Notes: generated from the sequence alone by a model not told the origin. 64,000 bases of DNA from JBCBKP01 sp038521625 (GCA_038521625.1 JBCBKP010000008.1:30372-94371); one strand, 5' to 3'; positions 42,924-50,747 are shown, numbered from the stretch's first letter. Translations and numbers: made by a program.

Positions 42924-43481
42924 ATGACGCGCATGAGCGCGACAGAACGGCATCCCGTCCGCGTGGAGGCGCCCGACGACGCGCCGCGCGTCCGCCGCGC
43001 CACCGGCGACGACGTCGACGCGATCGTCGGGCTGCTCGAGATCGGCGCACGCCGCCGGACCACGATCGCCCGCCGCGCCGCCGACGTCCGCGCTCATCTC
43101 TCCGGCTTCCGCGTCGCCGACGAGGCGGGCGTCATCCAGGCCTGCGGCGCGGTCGAGCCGGTCGTGCCCGGCCTCGGCGAGATCCGATCGGTCGCCGTCT
43201 CCGAGGGCGTCGCCGGGCGAGGCTTCGGGCGGGCGCTCGTCGAGGCGCTGATCGAGCAGGCGACCCACGACGGGCTCCTGCGCGTCGTCCTGCTCACGCG
43301 CGTCCCCGGGTTCTTCGCACGCTCTGGGTTCCTCGCGGCGCCGATCGATCACCTGCCGCACGCGTACGTCCAGGCGATCCTGCTCGACCGAGAGCGCAGC
43401 TTCGAGGGCAAGACCGCGATGCTGCTCTCGATCGCGTCAGCCCCCATCGAGCCGCCCATCGAGGCGCAGGGGCGGGGCTAG
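42924..43481 (+). CDS. argA: GNAT acetyltransferase, probable N-acetylglutamate synthase
   Basis: A 185-residue GNAT protein. It has the acetyl-CoA loop VAGRGFGRAL (pattern Q/RxxGxG/A), preceded by GEIRSVAV, and then VVLLTRVPGFFARSGF. These match short ArgA-type N-acetylglutamate synthases, which lack the amino-acid-kinase domain. It catalyses the first pathway step from glutamate and acetyl-CoA. The inference is strengthened by its place as the last arg gene. argJ is not in the window, so a linear route via this enzyme is possible. Two starts exist, ATG 42924 and ATG 42933. Confidence 0.78.
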   Translation: MTRMSATERHPVRVEAPDDAPRVRRATGDDVDAIVGLLEIGARRRTTIARRAADVRAHLSGFRVADEAGVIQACGAVEPVVPGLGEIRSVAVSEGVAGRGFGRALVEALIEQATHDGLLRVVLLTRVPGFFARSGFLAAPIDHLPHAYVQAILLDRERSFEGKTAMLLSIASAPIEPPIEAQGRG

Positions 43482-43499
43482 GCACGCCGCCAGAACGAC

Positions 43500-43526
43500 A
43501 CGCGGCCGGTCTCCCGACCCGCGCGT
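43500..43526 (+). terminator. Stem-loop after the arg operon
   Basis: ACGCG pairs with CGCGT and GGTC with GACC around a TCCC loop, with a small internal bulge. A run CCTTTC follows on the plus strand. It fits a weak terminator for the arg operon, and the stem is also downstream of the convergent secreted-protein gene. Confidence 0.4.
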
Positions 43527-43546
43527 CCTTTCGAGAGTTCTTTGAA

Positions 43547-43927
43547 TCAGAACGGGCCGGGAGGGCCGATCGGACGCGGCGAGAGCGTCACGCTCGTCGT
43601 CTGGTCGGCGATCACCGTCACGTCCGCGCTCGCGCCGCTGCTGGAGACCGTGTAGTCCCCGGGCGTCAGATCCGAGAACAGAACCGGCACGCCGGCCGGC
43701 CCGCCGCCGAACGTGCGCCCGTCCGGGCCGTCGACGACGATGATGAACGGGCCGGGCACGAGCGGGCTGTCATTGACGGTCACCGAGAGCGAGCCGGTCT
43801 CCGCCGCGGCCACGGCGCGGGCCGCTGCGTCCTGGGAGCCAGGAGGAGCGAATCCCAAGCCCGCGCCGACGCCCAGCGCAGCGCAGCACGAAACCCCGAG
43901 CACCGACGCGATCGAACGATTCTTCAT
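43547..43927 (-). CDS. Small secreted protein with Ig-like/PEGA-type fold
   Basis: A 126-residue protein with a signal peptide (SVLGVSCCAALGVGAGLGF). A single beta-rich domain follows: SLSVTVNDSPL, GPDGRTF, VLFSDLTPGDYTVSS, VTLSP. The pattern is that of small carboxypeptidase-regulatory or PEGA-like beta-sandwich modules, which present ligands or pack against the cell surface. An AAAGGG Shine-Dalgarno lies seven bases before the ATG. It stands alone on the minus strand between the arg operon and a long non-coding stretch. Confidence 0.55.
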   Translation of the reverse strand: MKNRSIASVLGVSCCAALGVGAGLGFAPPGSQDAAARAVAAAETGSLSVTVNDSPLVPGPFIIVVDGPDGRTFGGGPAGVPVLFSDLTPGDYTVSSSGASADVTVIADQTTSVTLSPRPIGPPGPF

Positions 43928-43935
43928 AGTCAGAC

Positions 43936-43969
43936 CCTTTCGAGAACGCCGAGCCGCGACCACGAAAGG
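43936..43969 (-). promoter_or_regulatory. Inverted repeat covering the Shine-Dalgarno of the secreted-protein gene
   Basis: On the minus strand CCTTTCG (43969-43963) can pair with CGAAAGG (43942-43936), which contains most of the AAAGGG ribosome-binding site. The stem of seven pairs and a 20-base loop could block translation initiation. Confidence 0.35.
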
Positions 43970-44014
43970 CGGCCGGCGGCCCGCAGCGTAAGACGGCCAA
44001 GGCAGTCCTCCAAA

Positions 44015-44036
44015 CATGAGATGATCGGATCTCATG
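44015..44036. repeat. Perfect eight-base inverted repeat (CATGAGAT/ATCTCATG)
   Basis: CATGAGAT and ATCTCATG flank a six-base spacer GATCGG. It lies 88 bases upstream of the minus-strand secreted-protein gene and 365 bases upstream of the plus-strand cassette. The shape fits a binding site for a dimeric regulator. Confidence 0.45.
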
Positions 44037-44285
44037 CGTGACCACTCGTTCACGGTGGATCGCGCAGAGCACAGACGATCTAACGACAAACACCACGTGC
44101 GGCCGAACGCGGGCGTCGATCTCGTCTTACGTCGGACATCAGAACGGCGGAGGCGTGACGCACAGCACAGACCAAAGCCAGCGGCGATCGGAGACTGTTC
44201 TCGCACTCGTTCCGGGCGTCCCGCACGCGTTCCTCGCGCGACCCAACCGAGGTGCGCCGCGAAGCCGCTCGCGGCCAGTGTTTGT

Positions 44286-44308
44286 AACGCATTATAGAAC
44301 AACGCATT
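44286..44308. repeat. Direct repeat AACGCATT, 15 bases apart
   Basis: Two identical AACGCATT copies (44286-44293 and 44301-44308) flank TATAGAAC. On the minus strand the same spot contains TATAAT. It may be an operator or a minus-strand promoter element, or chance in an AT-rich spot. Confidence 0.3.
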
Positions 44309-44352
44309 GCGGCGGCAGCGATTTCGTGCCCGCCCTCTCTCGGCATCATCGT

Positions 44353-44358
44353 TAGACT
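44353..44358 (+). promoter_or_regulatory. -10-like TAGACT upstream of small-protein cassette
   Basis: TAGACT lies 42 bases before the ATG at 44401. The leader holds a strong AGGAG ribosome site at 7-base spacing. Confidence 0.4.
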
Positions 44359-44400
44359 CATCGCTCGACCGGGGCCTCGCCCGCAGAGAGAGGAGATCAC

Positions 44401-44949
44401 ATGGCAAAGGGAATCAACACGGCCACGACGTTCGCGTCGCTCGTCGGCACGATCATGGAGACGCCGATCGAGGCCGTCACGCGCGGCGAGCACGCCTACC
44501 TGCGCATCTGGCTGCACCGCCTCGAGGCCATCAAGCAATGGCTGGCGTCGAGCGACAACGCCCAACTCAGCGACGCCGAGTTCCGCGAGATGCTCCGCTA
44601 CGTCCCGACGCTCTCGCTGATCGGCGAGATCAACGTCGCCGCCACGGTCCGCCTCGCCTCGGTGCGACAGATCGACGGCTCGATCGGGCTGTCGGTCGGC
44701 GCGGGACCGATCGGCATCGGCGGCAGCTTCGGCTACTCCAGCCGCCAGAGCGAGGAGAGCGTCATCCAGATCTCGGCGACGTTCAAGATCAACAACGGCG
44801 AGGCCAACCTCTTCGAGTACCTCAAGAACAACAACCCGGCGCTCGAGAGCGTCGGCGCCGGCGACCTCGACGCCGCGATCGGCACGCTCAAGGACCGGAT
44901 GACCACGATCGAGACGGCCAAGGAACTGAGCGAGAACACGGCCGAGTAG
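44401..44949 (+). CDS. Unknown protein, weakly like DUF2589
   Basis: A 182-residue cytosolic protein with no signal peptide or membrane helix. An N-terminal helix region has TPIEAVTRGEHAYLRIWLHR. A glycine-rich beta part follows near 95-120 (GSIGLSVGAGPIGIGGSFGY), then SVIQISATFKINNGEANLF and a short helical end. The sequence order (hydrophobic helix, SLIGEINV strand, ISATFKIN strand, LFEYL end) recalls the DUF2589 family, known only by its own sequence pattern. An AGGAG Shine-Dalgarno precedes the ATG. It is the first of a three-gene cassette. Confidence 0.55.
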   Translation: MAKGINTATTFASLVGTIMETPIEAVTRGEHAYLRIWLHRLEAIKQWLASSDNAQLSDAEFREMLRYVPTLSLIGEINVAATVRLASVRQIDGSIGLSVGAGPIGIGGSFGYSSRQSEESVIQISATFKINNGEANLFEYLKNNNPALESVGAGDLDAAIGTLKDRMTTIETAKELSENTAE

Positions 44950-44998
44950 GCCCAACGAACCGGGCGAACGCACCGAGCCCGACCGAAGGAACGACAAG

Positions 44999-45331
44999 AT
45001 GGCCGACACGTCAACCGACGGCGCTGGTGGCTTCGGGCCGCCGACGCTCGACGAGATCCTGATCGCGCTCCAGAAATCGCTCAGCCTCGTCAGCGCCCGG
45101 ACCGGCGCTGTCGAGAGCGACCAGGCCCGCGCCGTGATCACGGGCGCGGTCGAGTTCGACCTCGAGACCCGCTTCGAGGCCGGCGTCTCGCCCGACTCCG
45201 GCCCCGGGGCACGCCCCAACCGGTTCGTCCACCGCAGCGACGGGCCAATCACGCTCCGATTGAAGGGCGAGATCCAGACCGACATCCGGACCGAGGAGGA
45301 GACCGACGCCGGGGGGGACGCCGATGGCTGA
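44999..45331 (+). CDS. Unknown small protein, middle gene of cassette
   Basis: A 110-residue acidic protein. It has TLDEILIALQKSLSLVSARTG, then a predicted strand-rich ARAVITGAVEFDLETRF, and ends with GPITLRLKGEIQTDIRTEEE. The paired strand layout 'VEFDLETRFE ... LRLKGEIQTDI' is shared in style with the third gene of the cassette, so the two may be related. It has an AAGGA ribosome site. Its end overlaps the next start by eight bases, which implies co-translation. No known family is recognised. Confidence 0.55.
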   Translation: MADTSTDGAGGFGPPTLDEILIALQKSLSLVSARTGAVESDQARAVITGAVEFDLETRFEAGVSPDSGPGARPNRFVHRSDGPITLRLKGEIQTDIRTEEETDAGGDADG

Positions 45332-45557
45332 TTCCAAGGCGCCGATGACGCTCAAGGCCAAGCACATCGTCGACGTCTACCAGAGCGTGATCACGACGGT
45401 CCAGGGCACGATCAAGTCCGAGGAGACCGTCGTCGACGTCGACCTACTCTTCCGCGACATCTCGATCACCGAGAAGGGCTTCCTGGTCTTCTCCAAGCAG
45501 AACAAGTCGACCACCGAGCTCCGCCTCGTCACACGCGTCCGCAAGCCGCAGGACTGA
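45324..45557 (+). CDS. Unknown small protein, last gene of cassette
   Basis: A 77-residue protein without signal peptide or membrane helix. The middle VVDVDLLFRDISITEKGFLVF is strand-rich and the end TTELRLVTRVRK is basic. It overlaps the previous gene by eight bases. The clean Shine-Dalgarno and coupled ends make the three genes look like one functional unit, possibly forming a small complex, but the role is unknown. Confidence 0.55.
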   Translation: MADSKAPMTLKAKHIVDVYQSVITTVQGTIKSEETVVDVDLLFRDISITEKGFLVFSKQNKSTTELRLVTRVRKPQD

Positions 45558-45584
45558 CCCGCCGATCATCTCTCGGCGACTCGC

Positions 45585-47186
45585 TCAGCTCGGGCACCCC
45601 GCGAAGAACAGCCTCACGAACTCGGTCACGTCCGCCTGCGAAACCACGTCGAACGGCGGCGCCAACGCCGCCGCGTCCGGGCTCCCGGCGAAGAACGCGT
45701 TCACGAACGCCGACACGTCCGCCTGCGACAGCGTCCCGAACGGCGGCGCGAAGTCCGCACCGTTGCACCGCAGCGTCTTCACGAAGTAGTCGTCACGACC
45801 GTTCATGTCGCCCGGCACCAGGTCGGTCGCCGACGACCCGAAGATCACCTGCCGCCCGTTGCCCGAGATCTTCGGCAGGAAGCTCGGCCCCGTCGCCTGC
45901 GTCCCCGCGGCGTCGCGGCTGACGATCCGCGCGGACCCCGACGCCGTCTCACGCACGAACACGTCGTACCCGTTGAACGTGCCCAGCAGAGCATCCGTCG
46001 GATCGATGTCCGTCGCGTACGAGTAGAACACCACGCGCGACCCGTCGTCCGAGACGTCCGGGTCCGCGGGGAATCCGAACGAGCCGATCCCGTTCAGCCC
46101 CACGTCCACCCGCCGCGTCGTGAACCCGCTTGGCTCGTCGAACACAGTGTTCCCGTCGCTGTCCCGGTCGTGGATGAATAGCTTCTGGGATCCCGGCAGG
46201 TCGTTCGGCCGCGTCACATCCAGGTTCGAGGCCGACGACGTGAAGACCACATAGCGCCCGTCGGCGCTGAGCCGCGCGCCCTTGGAGTTGGGGTTCAGTC
46301 CCGAGTCCTGGTCGGCCGGATCGCCGTTGTCGTTCTTGCTGATCCGCACCGAGGCCCCGCCCGTCCGGCGGATCACCCACACGTCGTTCGTCGAGCCCAC
46401 GTTCGGCACGAACCGGTCCCCGCCGGCGTAGGTCACCCATTGCCCGTCCGCCGAGATCTGCGGGTCGCGGAAACCGATGTTCACCTCCGTCGGCACCAGC
46501 ACCGAGGTGGTGCTCGAGTTGCGGTCATGCAGGTAGATCCCGGGCCCGCCGAACGCGACGTCGAACGGCGCGATGTTCCGCGACGACGACGAGTACACCA
46601 CCCAGCGCCCGTCGTCGGACATCCCGACCTCGTCCGCCCCGTTGTCCGAGCTGTTCGCGTCGCCCCCGCCCACCGCCGAATTCACGCGCTCGGTGAGCCC
46701 GTTGCCCTCGTCGAGCACGCCGTTGCCGTCCGGATCGCGGTCGCGGACGAACACGTCGTAGAACGGCCGCCCGGTCCCGTCGTTCGGGATCAGGTTCTGC
46801 GACTGGCTCTGCCAGACCACGAACCGCCCGTCCGCCGAGCAGTCGATGCTGAAGAACCCGTTGAACCCCCCGGTCTGCTGGTCGCCCGGCTGGCCGTTCA
46901 CGCCGATCGACATCAGCGTCGTCACGCCGTTGCCCTCGTCGAACACGCCATTCCCATCCGGATCACGATCATGGGCGAACAGCTGCTGCCCGCTCGTGAC
47001 CGGCGCCAGCACCAGCGTCGTCGATCGGCTCGAATAGAACACGTGCCGCCCGTCGCGGCTGATCGCGACATTGGAATTGAGCCCGTTGCCCTGCACGCCG
47101 GCGCTCGAGACCGTCACCAGGCCGACCGGCTGCGCCGACGCCGTCGAGATCGCCGCCGCGAGCCAGAACACTCCGCGAATCCCCAT
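45585..47186 (-). CDS. Secreted beta-propeller protein with GC-type dockerin-like C-terminus
   Basis: A 533-residue protein: signal peptide (FWLAAAISTASAQP), then repeated TolB/WD40-like blades marked by ISRDGRHVFYSS, CSADGRFVVWQS, MSDDGRWVVYSS, ISADGQWVTYAG, LSADGRYVVFTS, VSDDGSRVVFYS and ISGNGRQVIFGS. Several DRDPDGNGVFDEGNG-type acidic stretches may bind calcium. The last 60 residues hold two copies of the pattern PPF..xSQADVxxFVxxFF and end GCPS. The family name 'GC-type dockerin domain-anchored' is used for such planctomycete proteins. The domain may anchor the propeller at the cell surface. Confidence 0.82.
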   Translation of the reverse strand: MGIRGVFWLAAAISTASAQPVGLVTVSSAGVQGNGLNSNVAISRDGRHVFYSSRSTTLVLAPVTSGQQLFAHDRDPDGNGVFDEGNGVTTLMSIGVNGQPGDQQTGGFNGFFSIDCSADGRFVVWQSQSQNLIPNDGTGRPFYDVFVRDRDPDGNGVLDEGNGLTERVNSAVGGGDANSSDNGADEVGMSDDGRWVVYSSSSRNIAPFDVAFGGPGIYLHDRNSSTTSVLVPTEVNIGFRDPQISADGQWVTYAGGDRFVPNVGSTNDVWVIRRTGGASVRISKNDNGDPADQDSGLNPNSKGARLSADGRYVVFTSSASNLDVTRPNDLPGSQKLFIHDRDSDGNTVFDEPSGFTTRRVDVGLNGIGSFGFPADPDVSDDGSRVVFYSYATDIDPTDALLGTFNGYDVFVRETASGSARIVSRDAAGTQATGPSFLPKISGNGRQVIFGSSATDLVPGDMNGRDDYFVKTLRCNGADFAPPFGTLSQADVSAFVNAFFAGSPDAAALAPPFDVVSQADVTEFVRLFFAGCPS

Positions 47187-47224
47187 CGCCTTCTCCTCTC
47201 GTCGCCCCTGCCGATCCCGCGTCC

Positions 47225-47230
47225 AGGGTA
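47225..47230 (-). promoter_or_regulatory. -10-like TACCCT upstream of propeller gene
   Basis: On the minus strand TACCCT lies 38 bases before the ATG at 47186. The leader carries GAGGAGAAGG at normal distance. Confidence 0.3.
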
Positions 47231-47266
47231 CCGGCGAGGCCCATCGAGCCCAAACCCCGACACCCC

Positions 47267-47272
47267 TACGGT
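47267..47272 (+). promoter_or_regulatory. -10-like TACGGT, leaderless promoter of msrB
   Basis: TACGGT is separated by six bases (TCCGCG) from the ATG at 47279. Confidence 0.42.
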
Positions 47273-47278
47273 TCCGCG

Positions 47279-47695
47279 ATGACCGAACCATTCACAGAGT
47301 CCAAGGAAGCCCTTCGCGAGCGGCTCACGCCCGAGCAGTACCGCGTCACCCAGGAGGCCGGCACCGAGCGGCCCTTCTCGGGCAAGTACAACGACCATTT
47401 CGAGGGCGGGGCCTACGCCTGCGTCGTCTGCGGCGAGGTGCTCTTCGAGTCCGGTGAGAAGTTCCACTCCGCCTGCGGCTGGCCCAGCTTCTCGGGAGTC
47501 CAGGGAGGAGACCGCCAGCGCGGCCCGGTCAGCGAGACCGAGGACCGCTCCCACGGCATGGTCCGCACCGAGGTCAACTGCCGCCGCTGCGGCGCCCACC
47601 TCGGCCACGTCTTCCCGGACGGACCGCCGCCGACCGGCCTGCGGTACTGCATCAACTCCGCGGCGCTCGAATTCCGGCCCGACCAGGGGTCCTGA
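47279..47695 (+). CDS. msrB: Peptide-methionine (R)-S-oxide reductase
   Basis: A 138-residue protein that repairs oxidised methionine in proteins. The zinc-binding Cys pairs are CVVC and CRRC. The signature SHGMVRTEV is followed by AHLGHVFPDGP and TGLRYCINSAALEF, which contains the catalytic Cys. Length is typical for the stand-alone enzyme. No msrA is present. The ATG is close to a -10-like hexamer with no ribosome site. Confidence 0.94.
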   Translation: MTEPFTESKEALRERLTPEQYRVTQEAGTERPFSGKYNDHFEGGAYACVVCGEVLFESGEKFHSACGWPSFSGVQGGDRQRGPVSETEDRSHGMVRTEVNCRRCGAHLGHVFPDGPPPTGLRYCINSAALEFRPDQGS

Positions 47696-47707
47696 CCCCC
47701 GCCCGGG

Positions 47708-47713
47708 TAGACT
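47708..47713 (+). promoter_or_regulatory. -10-like TAGACT upstream of sigma gene
   Basis: TAGACT lies 22 bases before the GTG at 47736, and a GGAAGGGG ribosome site lies in the leader. Confidence 0.38.
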
Positions 47714-47735
47714 CCATCCACGGAAGGGGCACCGA

Positions 47736-48398
47736 GTGGCGGACACCGCGGACGGACAGGGCGCCGCCCTGACACCAGACGACGAGGCTTTGCTGTCGGC
47801 CAAGGCCGCGCAGGGCGATCAGGACTCCCTCGAGCGTCTGCTGCGCTACTTCGGCCCGGCCGTCCGCGACCGCCTCAAGAGCAAGATCGGGACGCAATGG
47901 CGGTCCTCGCTCGACGAGGACGACGTCATGCAGGTCACCTATCTCGAGGCCTTCCTGCTCATCAGCCAGTTCCGCTCGCGGGGTCCCGGCTCGTTCCAGG
48001 CCTGGCTCGCGCAGATCGCCGAGAACAACCTCCGCGACGCCCTTCGCGGCCTCCAGGCCGCGAAGCGGCCCAATCCCAAGAATCGCGTCCAGCCCAAGCC
48101 CGGCTCCTCCGACAGCTTCGTCGCCCTCGTCGAACTCCTCGGCACCACCGAGGCGACCCCCAGCCGAGCCGCCGCCGCCCACGAGGCCGTCCGGTTCCTG
48201 GAGAACGCCCTCAGCACCCTCCCGCCCGACTACGAGCGGGTCGTCCGCCTGTACGACCTCGAGGGCCTGGCCGCGAGCGAGGTCGGCGAGCAGCTCGGCC
48301 GCTCCGCCGGAGCCATCTACATGCTCCGCGCCCGGGCCCACGAGCGGCTCCGCAAGAGTCTCGGGACACAGTCGAGGTTCTTCAGCGACGTCAGGTAG
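47736..48398 (+). CDS. ECF-type sigma-70 factor
   Basis: A 220-residue protein. Region 2 has AAQGDQDSLERLLRYFGPAV, EDDVMQVTYLEAFLLISQFR and FQAWLAQIAENNLRDALR. Region 4 has LPPDYERVVRLYDLEGLAASEVGEQLG and the recognition helix SAGAIYMLRARAHERL. It is followed after 26 bases by a Ser/Thr kinase gene, a pairing frequent in planctomycetes. The GTG start is supported by GGAAGGGG at ten-base spacing; a longer open frame upstream is an msrB shadow. Confidence 0.87.
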   Translation: MADTADGQGAALTPDDEALLSAKAAQGDQDSLERLLRYFGPAVRDRLKSKIGTQWRSSLDEDDVMQVTYLEAFLLISQFRSRGPGSFQAWLAQIAENNLRDALRGLQAAKRPNPKNRVQPKPGSSDSFVALVELLGTTEATPSRAAAAHEAVRFLENALSTLPPDYERVVRLYDLEGLAASEVGEQLGRSAGAIYMLRARAHERLRKSLGTQSRFFSDVR

Positions 48399-48401
48399 AC
48401 T
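48396..48401 (+). promoter_or_regulatory. -10-like TAGACT upstream of kinase gene
   Basis: The hexamer overlaps the stop codon of the sigma gene and is 23 bases before the kinase ATG. A GGGAG ribosome site lies in the leader. Confidence 0.32.
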
Positions 48402-48424
48402 CCGAGCAGTTGGGAGCCGCCGGG

Positions 48425-49675
48425 ATGACGCCACGCGAAGACAATCCCAGACCCACCGATCTGGGTGGGTCGCCCGATGACCTGCCGACGGGCATCTGGG
48501 GACCCTCAGACAGCACGCCGGTGCCGGAGATCCAGGAACCGCGACGCTCGCGCTCCAGCGACGACGACCTGATCTCGGCCGCTCGGATGCAGGCGAGGCG
48601 CACCGCCGCGCCGGCCCTCCCCGGTCTCGGCGCCGACGGCATCCCCGGGTACAAGGTGGTCCGCGAACTCCACCGGGGCGGGCAGGGCGTCGTCGTGCTG
48701 GCCGTCCAGCAGGGCACCGGCCGCGAGGTCGCGATCAAGGTCATGCACGATGGGCCGCTCGCCGGGCCCAACGAGAGGGCGCGCTTCGAGCGCGAGGTCA
48801 AGGTCCTCGCCCAGCTCCGCAACCCCAACATCGTCACGGTGCACGACTCTGGCTCCGTCGCCGGCTGCTTCTACTACGTCATGGACTACGTCCAGGGCTA
48901 CGCCCTCGACGACCACGTCACCGCCGAGCAGCTCCCGCCGCGCGAGGTCCTCAAGCTCTTCGCGACCATCTGCCACGCCGTCAACGCCGCCCACCTCCGC
49001 GGCGTGATCCACCGCGATCTCAAGCCGAGCAACATCCGCGTCACGCCCGGCGGCTCGCCCCAGATCCTCGACTTCGGTCTCGCCAAGGTCTCCGACCTCT
49101 CGAATCCCGGCCGAACCGTCGCGACGCAGTTCACCATGACCGGGCAGTTCGTCGGTTCCGTCCCGTGGTCGAGCCCCGAGCAGGTCCGCGGCGAGGCGAG
49201 CAAGATCGACCTCCGTACCGACGTCTACGCCCTCGGCGTCATGCTCTACCAGCTCCTCTCGGGCGAGTTCCCCTACGTCGTCGAGGGGCCGATGCGCGAG
49301 GTCATGGACAACATCACCTCGGTCGAGCCGAAGCCCCTGCGCCGGCTCAACCGCGCGGTCCCGACCGACGCCGAGATCATCGTCCGAAAGGCCCTCGCCA
49401 AGGAGCGCGAGGACCGCTACCAGACCGCCGGCGAGATGGCCCGCGACATCGAGCGTCACCTCGAGGGCGAGCCCATCGAGGCCCGACGCGACACGCTCTA
49501 CCTCGCCCGCCGCCTCGTACGGCGAACCGGGCCCGCAGCGGCCCTGGGCGCCACGCTGGTCCTCGCCGCCGTGCTCGGCGCGGCGATCGTCTACCTCCTC
49601 ATGAACGCCCGGATCGAGACGCTCGAGCGCGAGCAGGAGGCGCTGCTCGAACGCCTCGGCCCGCTCGAGCCCTGA
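48425..49675 (+). CDS. Membrane-bound Ser/Thr protein kinase (PknB type)
   Basis: A 416-residue protein. About 75 acidic or Pro-rich residues precede the kinase domain, which begins GYKVVRELHRGGQGVVVLA (glycine loop). The catalytic Lys lies in VAIKVM near 105, HRDLKPSN at about 196-203, DFGLAKV at about 217, and the SSPEQV end of the activation loop at about 246. After the kinase domain is one membrane helix (371-393) and a short coiled tail, so the catalytic part is cytoplasmic. It has no PASTA or sensor domain outside. It is encoded next to an ECF sigma factor, so phosphorylation control of the sigma factor is likely but not shown. Confidence 0.92.
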   Translation: MTPREDNPRPTDLGGSPDDLPTGIWGPSDSTPVPEIQEPRRSRSSDDDLISAARMQARRTAAPALPGLGADGIPGYKVVRELHRGGQGVVVLAVQQGTGREVAIKVMHDGPLAGPNERARFEREVKVLAQLRNPNIVTVHDSGSVAGCFYYVMDYVQGYALDDHVTAEQLPPREVLKLFATICHAVNAAHLRGVIHRDLKPSNIRVTPGGSPQILDFGLAKVSDLSNPGRTVATQFTMTGQFVGSVPWSSPEQVRGEASKIDLRTDVYALGVMLYQLLSGEFPYVVEGPMREVMDNITSVEPKPLRRLNRAVPTDAEIIVRKALAKEREDRYQTAGEMARDIERHLEGEPIEARRDTLYLARRLVRRTGPAAALGATLVLAAVLGAAIVYLLMNARIETLEREQEALLERLGPLEP

Positions 49676-49808
49676 GCCCGATCGCGGGCATCCCCCTTCC
49701 CGGGCCCATGAGCAACCCCAGCGCCTCGAAGAACGCGCCCAGAATCTCGACATAAGTTCGCTCCGAGCGGATACCTTAGAGATCGACCCGTACGCGTGGG
49801 GGGAACGC

Positions 49809-50735
49809 ATGTCGACACCGACTGACGCCGGCCTCGCAGATCAGCTCCTGGCCGACAGCCGCGTGATGCTGCGCTACGCCATGGACCGCGGCATCGAGCC
49901 AGACAGATCTGTTCTCGAGACCGTCTCCGCGGTCGGCGATGATCACGACCCGGCCGCACGCCTGGAGGCGCTCCGCTCGGCGTACGCCACGCTCGCGGGC
50001 GCGGTCGCGCCCGTGACGCCCGCGACGCTCCGAGCAACCCAGCGCCGCTTCTGGCTCCTCACGCAGAACACCGGCGTCAACGTAATGGCGATCGTGGGCC
50101 TGCTCGCGCTGGCCTCGCTGCTCATGACGTTCGGGATGGGCATCCCATTCGACGGCGCGGGCGCGGGGGAAGCGGACGGCTCCGGGGCGACCGGGCGCCG
50201 CCCCTGGCTCGAGCTGTTGAGCATCGCGAGCGCGGCCACCGTCGGTTCGGCCTTCATCGGGCTCTCGACCGCGCGCAAGTTCGTCACCTCGCGCACCTTC
50301 GACCCGCAGCGCGATCAGGACTACATCTCGCGACTCCTGCTCGGGCTGATCGCCGGGACGATCGTCGGGCTCTTCGGGCGCGAACTGCTCAGCGTGATCT
50401 CCAACGGGGGCGCACCCGCGGACCCCGCGAACGGCAACGGCGGTGGGGGCGGCGGGCAGGAGTTGCTCGGGCTCAGCACGACCGCCCTCGCCCTGATCGG
50501 CGGCTTCTCGGCCGACGCCGTCGAGGACCTGATCCGCCGCATCGCCGAGACCTTCCGCACGCTGGTCCGCGGTTCCGACGAGTCTCGGGCCGCCCGGCAG
50601 TTCGCCCGCGAACGCGCCCGCGTGGTCGCCGAGCTCGAGGCCGCCCACGCCGCGGCCAAGAAGGCCGGCGCGACGAAGGAGCAACTCGCGTCGATCCGTG
50701 CGATGATCCAGAAAGAGCGCGACGGCGCGCCGTAG
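49809..50735 (+). CDS. Multi-pass membrane protein of unknown function
   Basis: A 308-residue protein. A soluble N-terminus of about 95 residues precedes three or four hydrophobic helices: near 96-115 (VMAIVGLLALASLLMTFGM), 137-155, 178-197 and 218-233. A glycine/asparagine-rich loop (GNGGGGGG) lies before the last helix. A charged coiled C-terminus of about 65 residues follows (ARVVAELEAAHAAAKKAG). I do not recognise it. It lies 133 bases after the kinase gene. Similar kinase-adjacent membrane proteins in planctomycetes are uncharacterised. Confidence 0.6.
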   Translation: MSTPTDAGLADQLLADSRVMLRYAMDRGIEPDRSVLETVSAVGDDHDPAARLEALRSAYATLAGAVAPVTPATLRATQRRFWLLTQNTGVNVMAIVGLLALASLLMTFGMGIPFDGAGAGEADGSGATGRRPWLELLSIASAATVGSAFIGLSTARKFVTSRTFDPQRDQDYISRLLLGLIAGTIVGLFGRELLSVISNGGAPADPANGNGGGGGGQELLGLSTTALALIGGFSADAVEDLIRRIAETFRTLVRGSDESRAARQFARERARVVAELEAAHAAAKKAGATKEQLASIRAMIQKERDGAP

Positions 50736-50747
50736 CCCGGGTGCCGG

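Larger units (their letters stand above)
43928..44400. other. 473-base non-coding interval between divergent genes
   Basis: It holds a palindrome at 44015-44036, an inverted repeat at 43936-43969 next to the ribosome site of the minus-strand gene, two copies of AACGCATT (44286-44293 and 44301-44308), and a TAGACT -10-like hexamer at 44353. Open frames in it (for example 44038-44355) have no recognisable protein content and no Shine-Dalgarno. It is richer in A/T than the flanks, mainly near 44280-44310. Confidence 0.6.

Noticed and set aside
44038..44355. Plus-strand frame of 105 codons in the 44-kb non-coding stretch
   Set aside because: It has no ribosome site, unusual composition for this genome and no recognisable fold; the overlapping frames are equally open.
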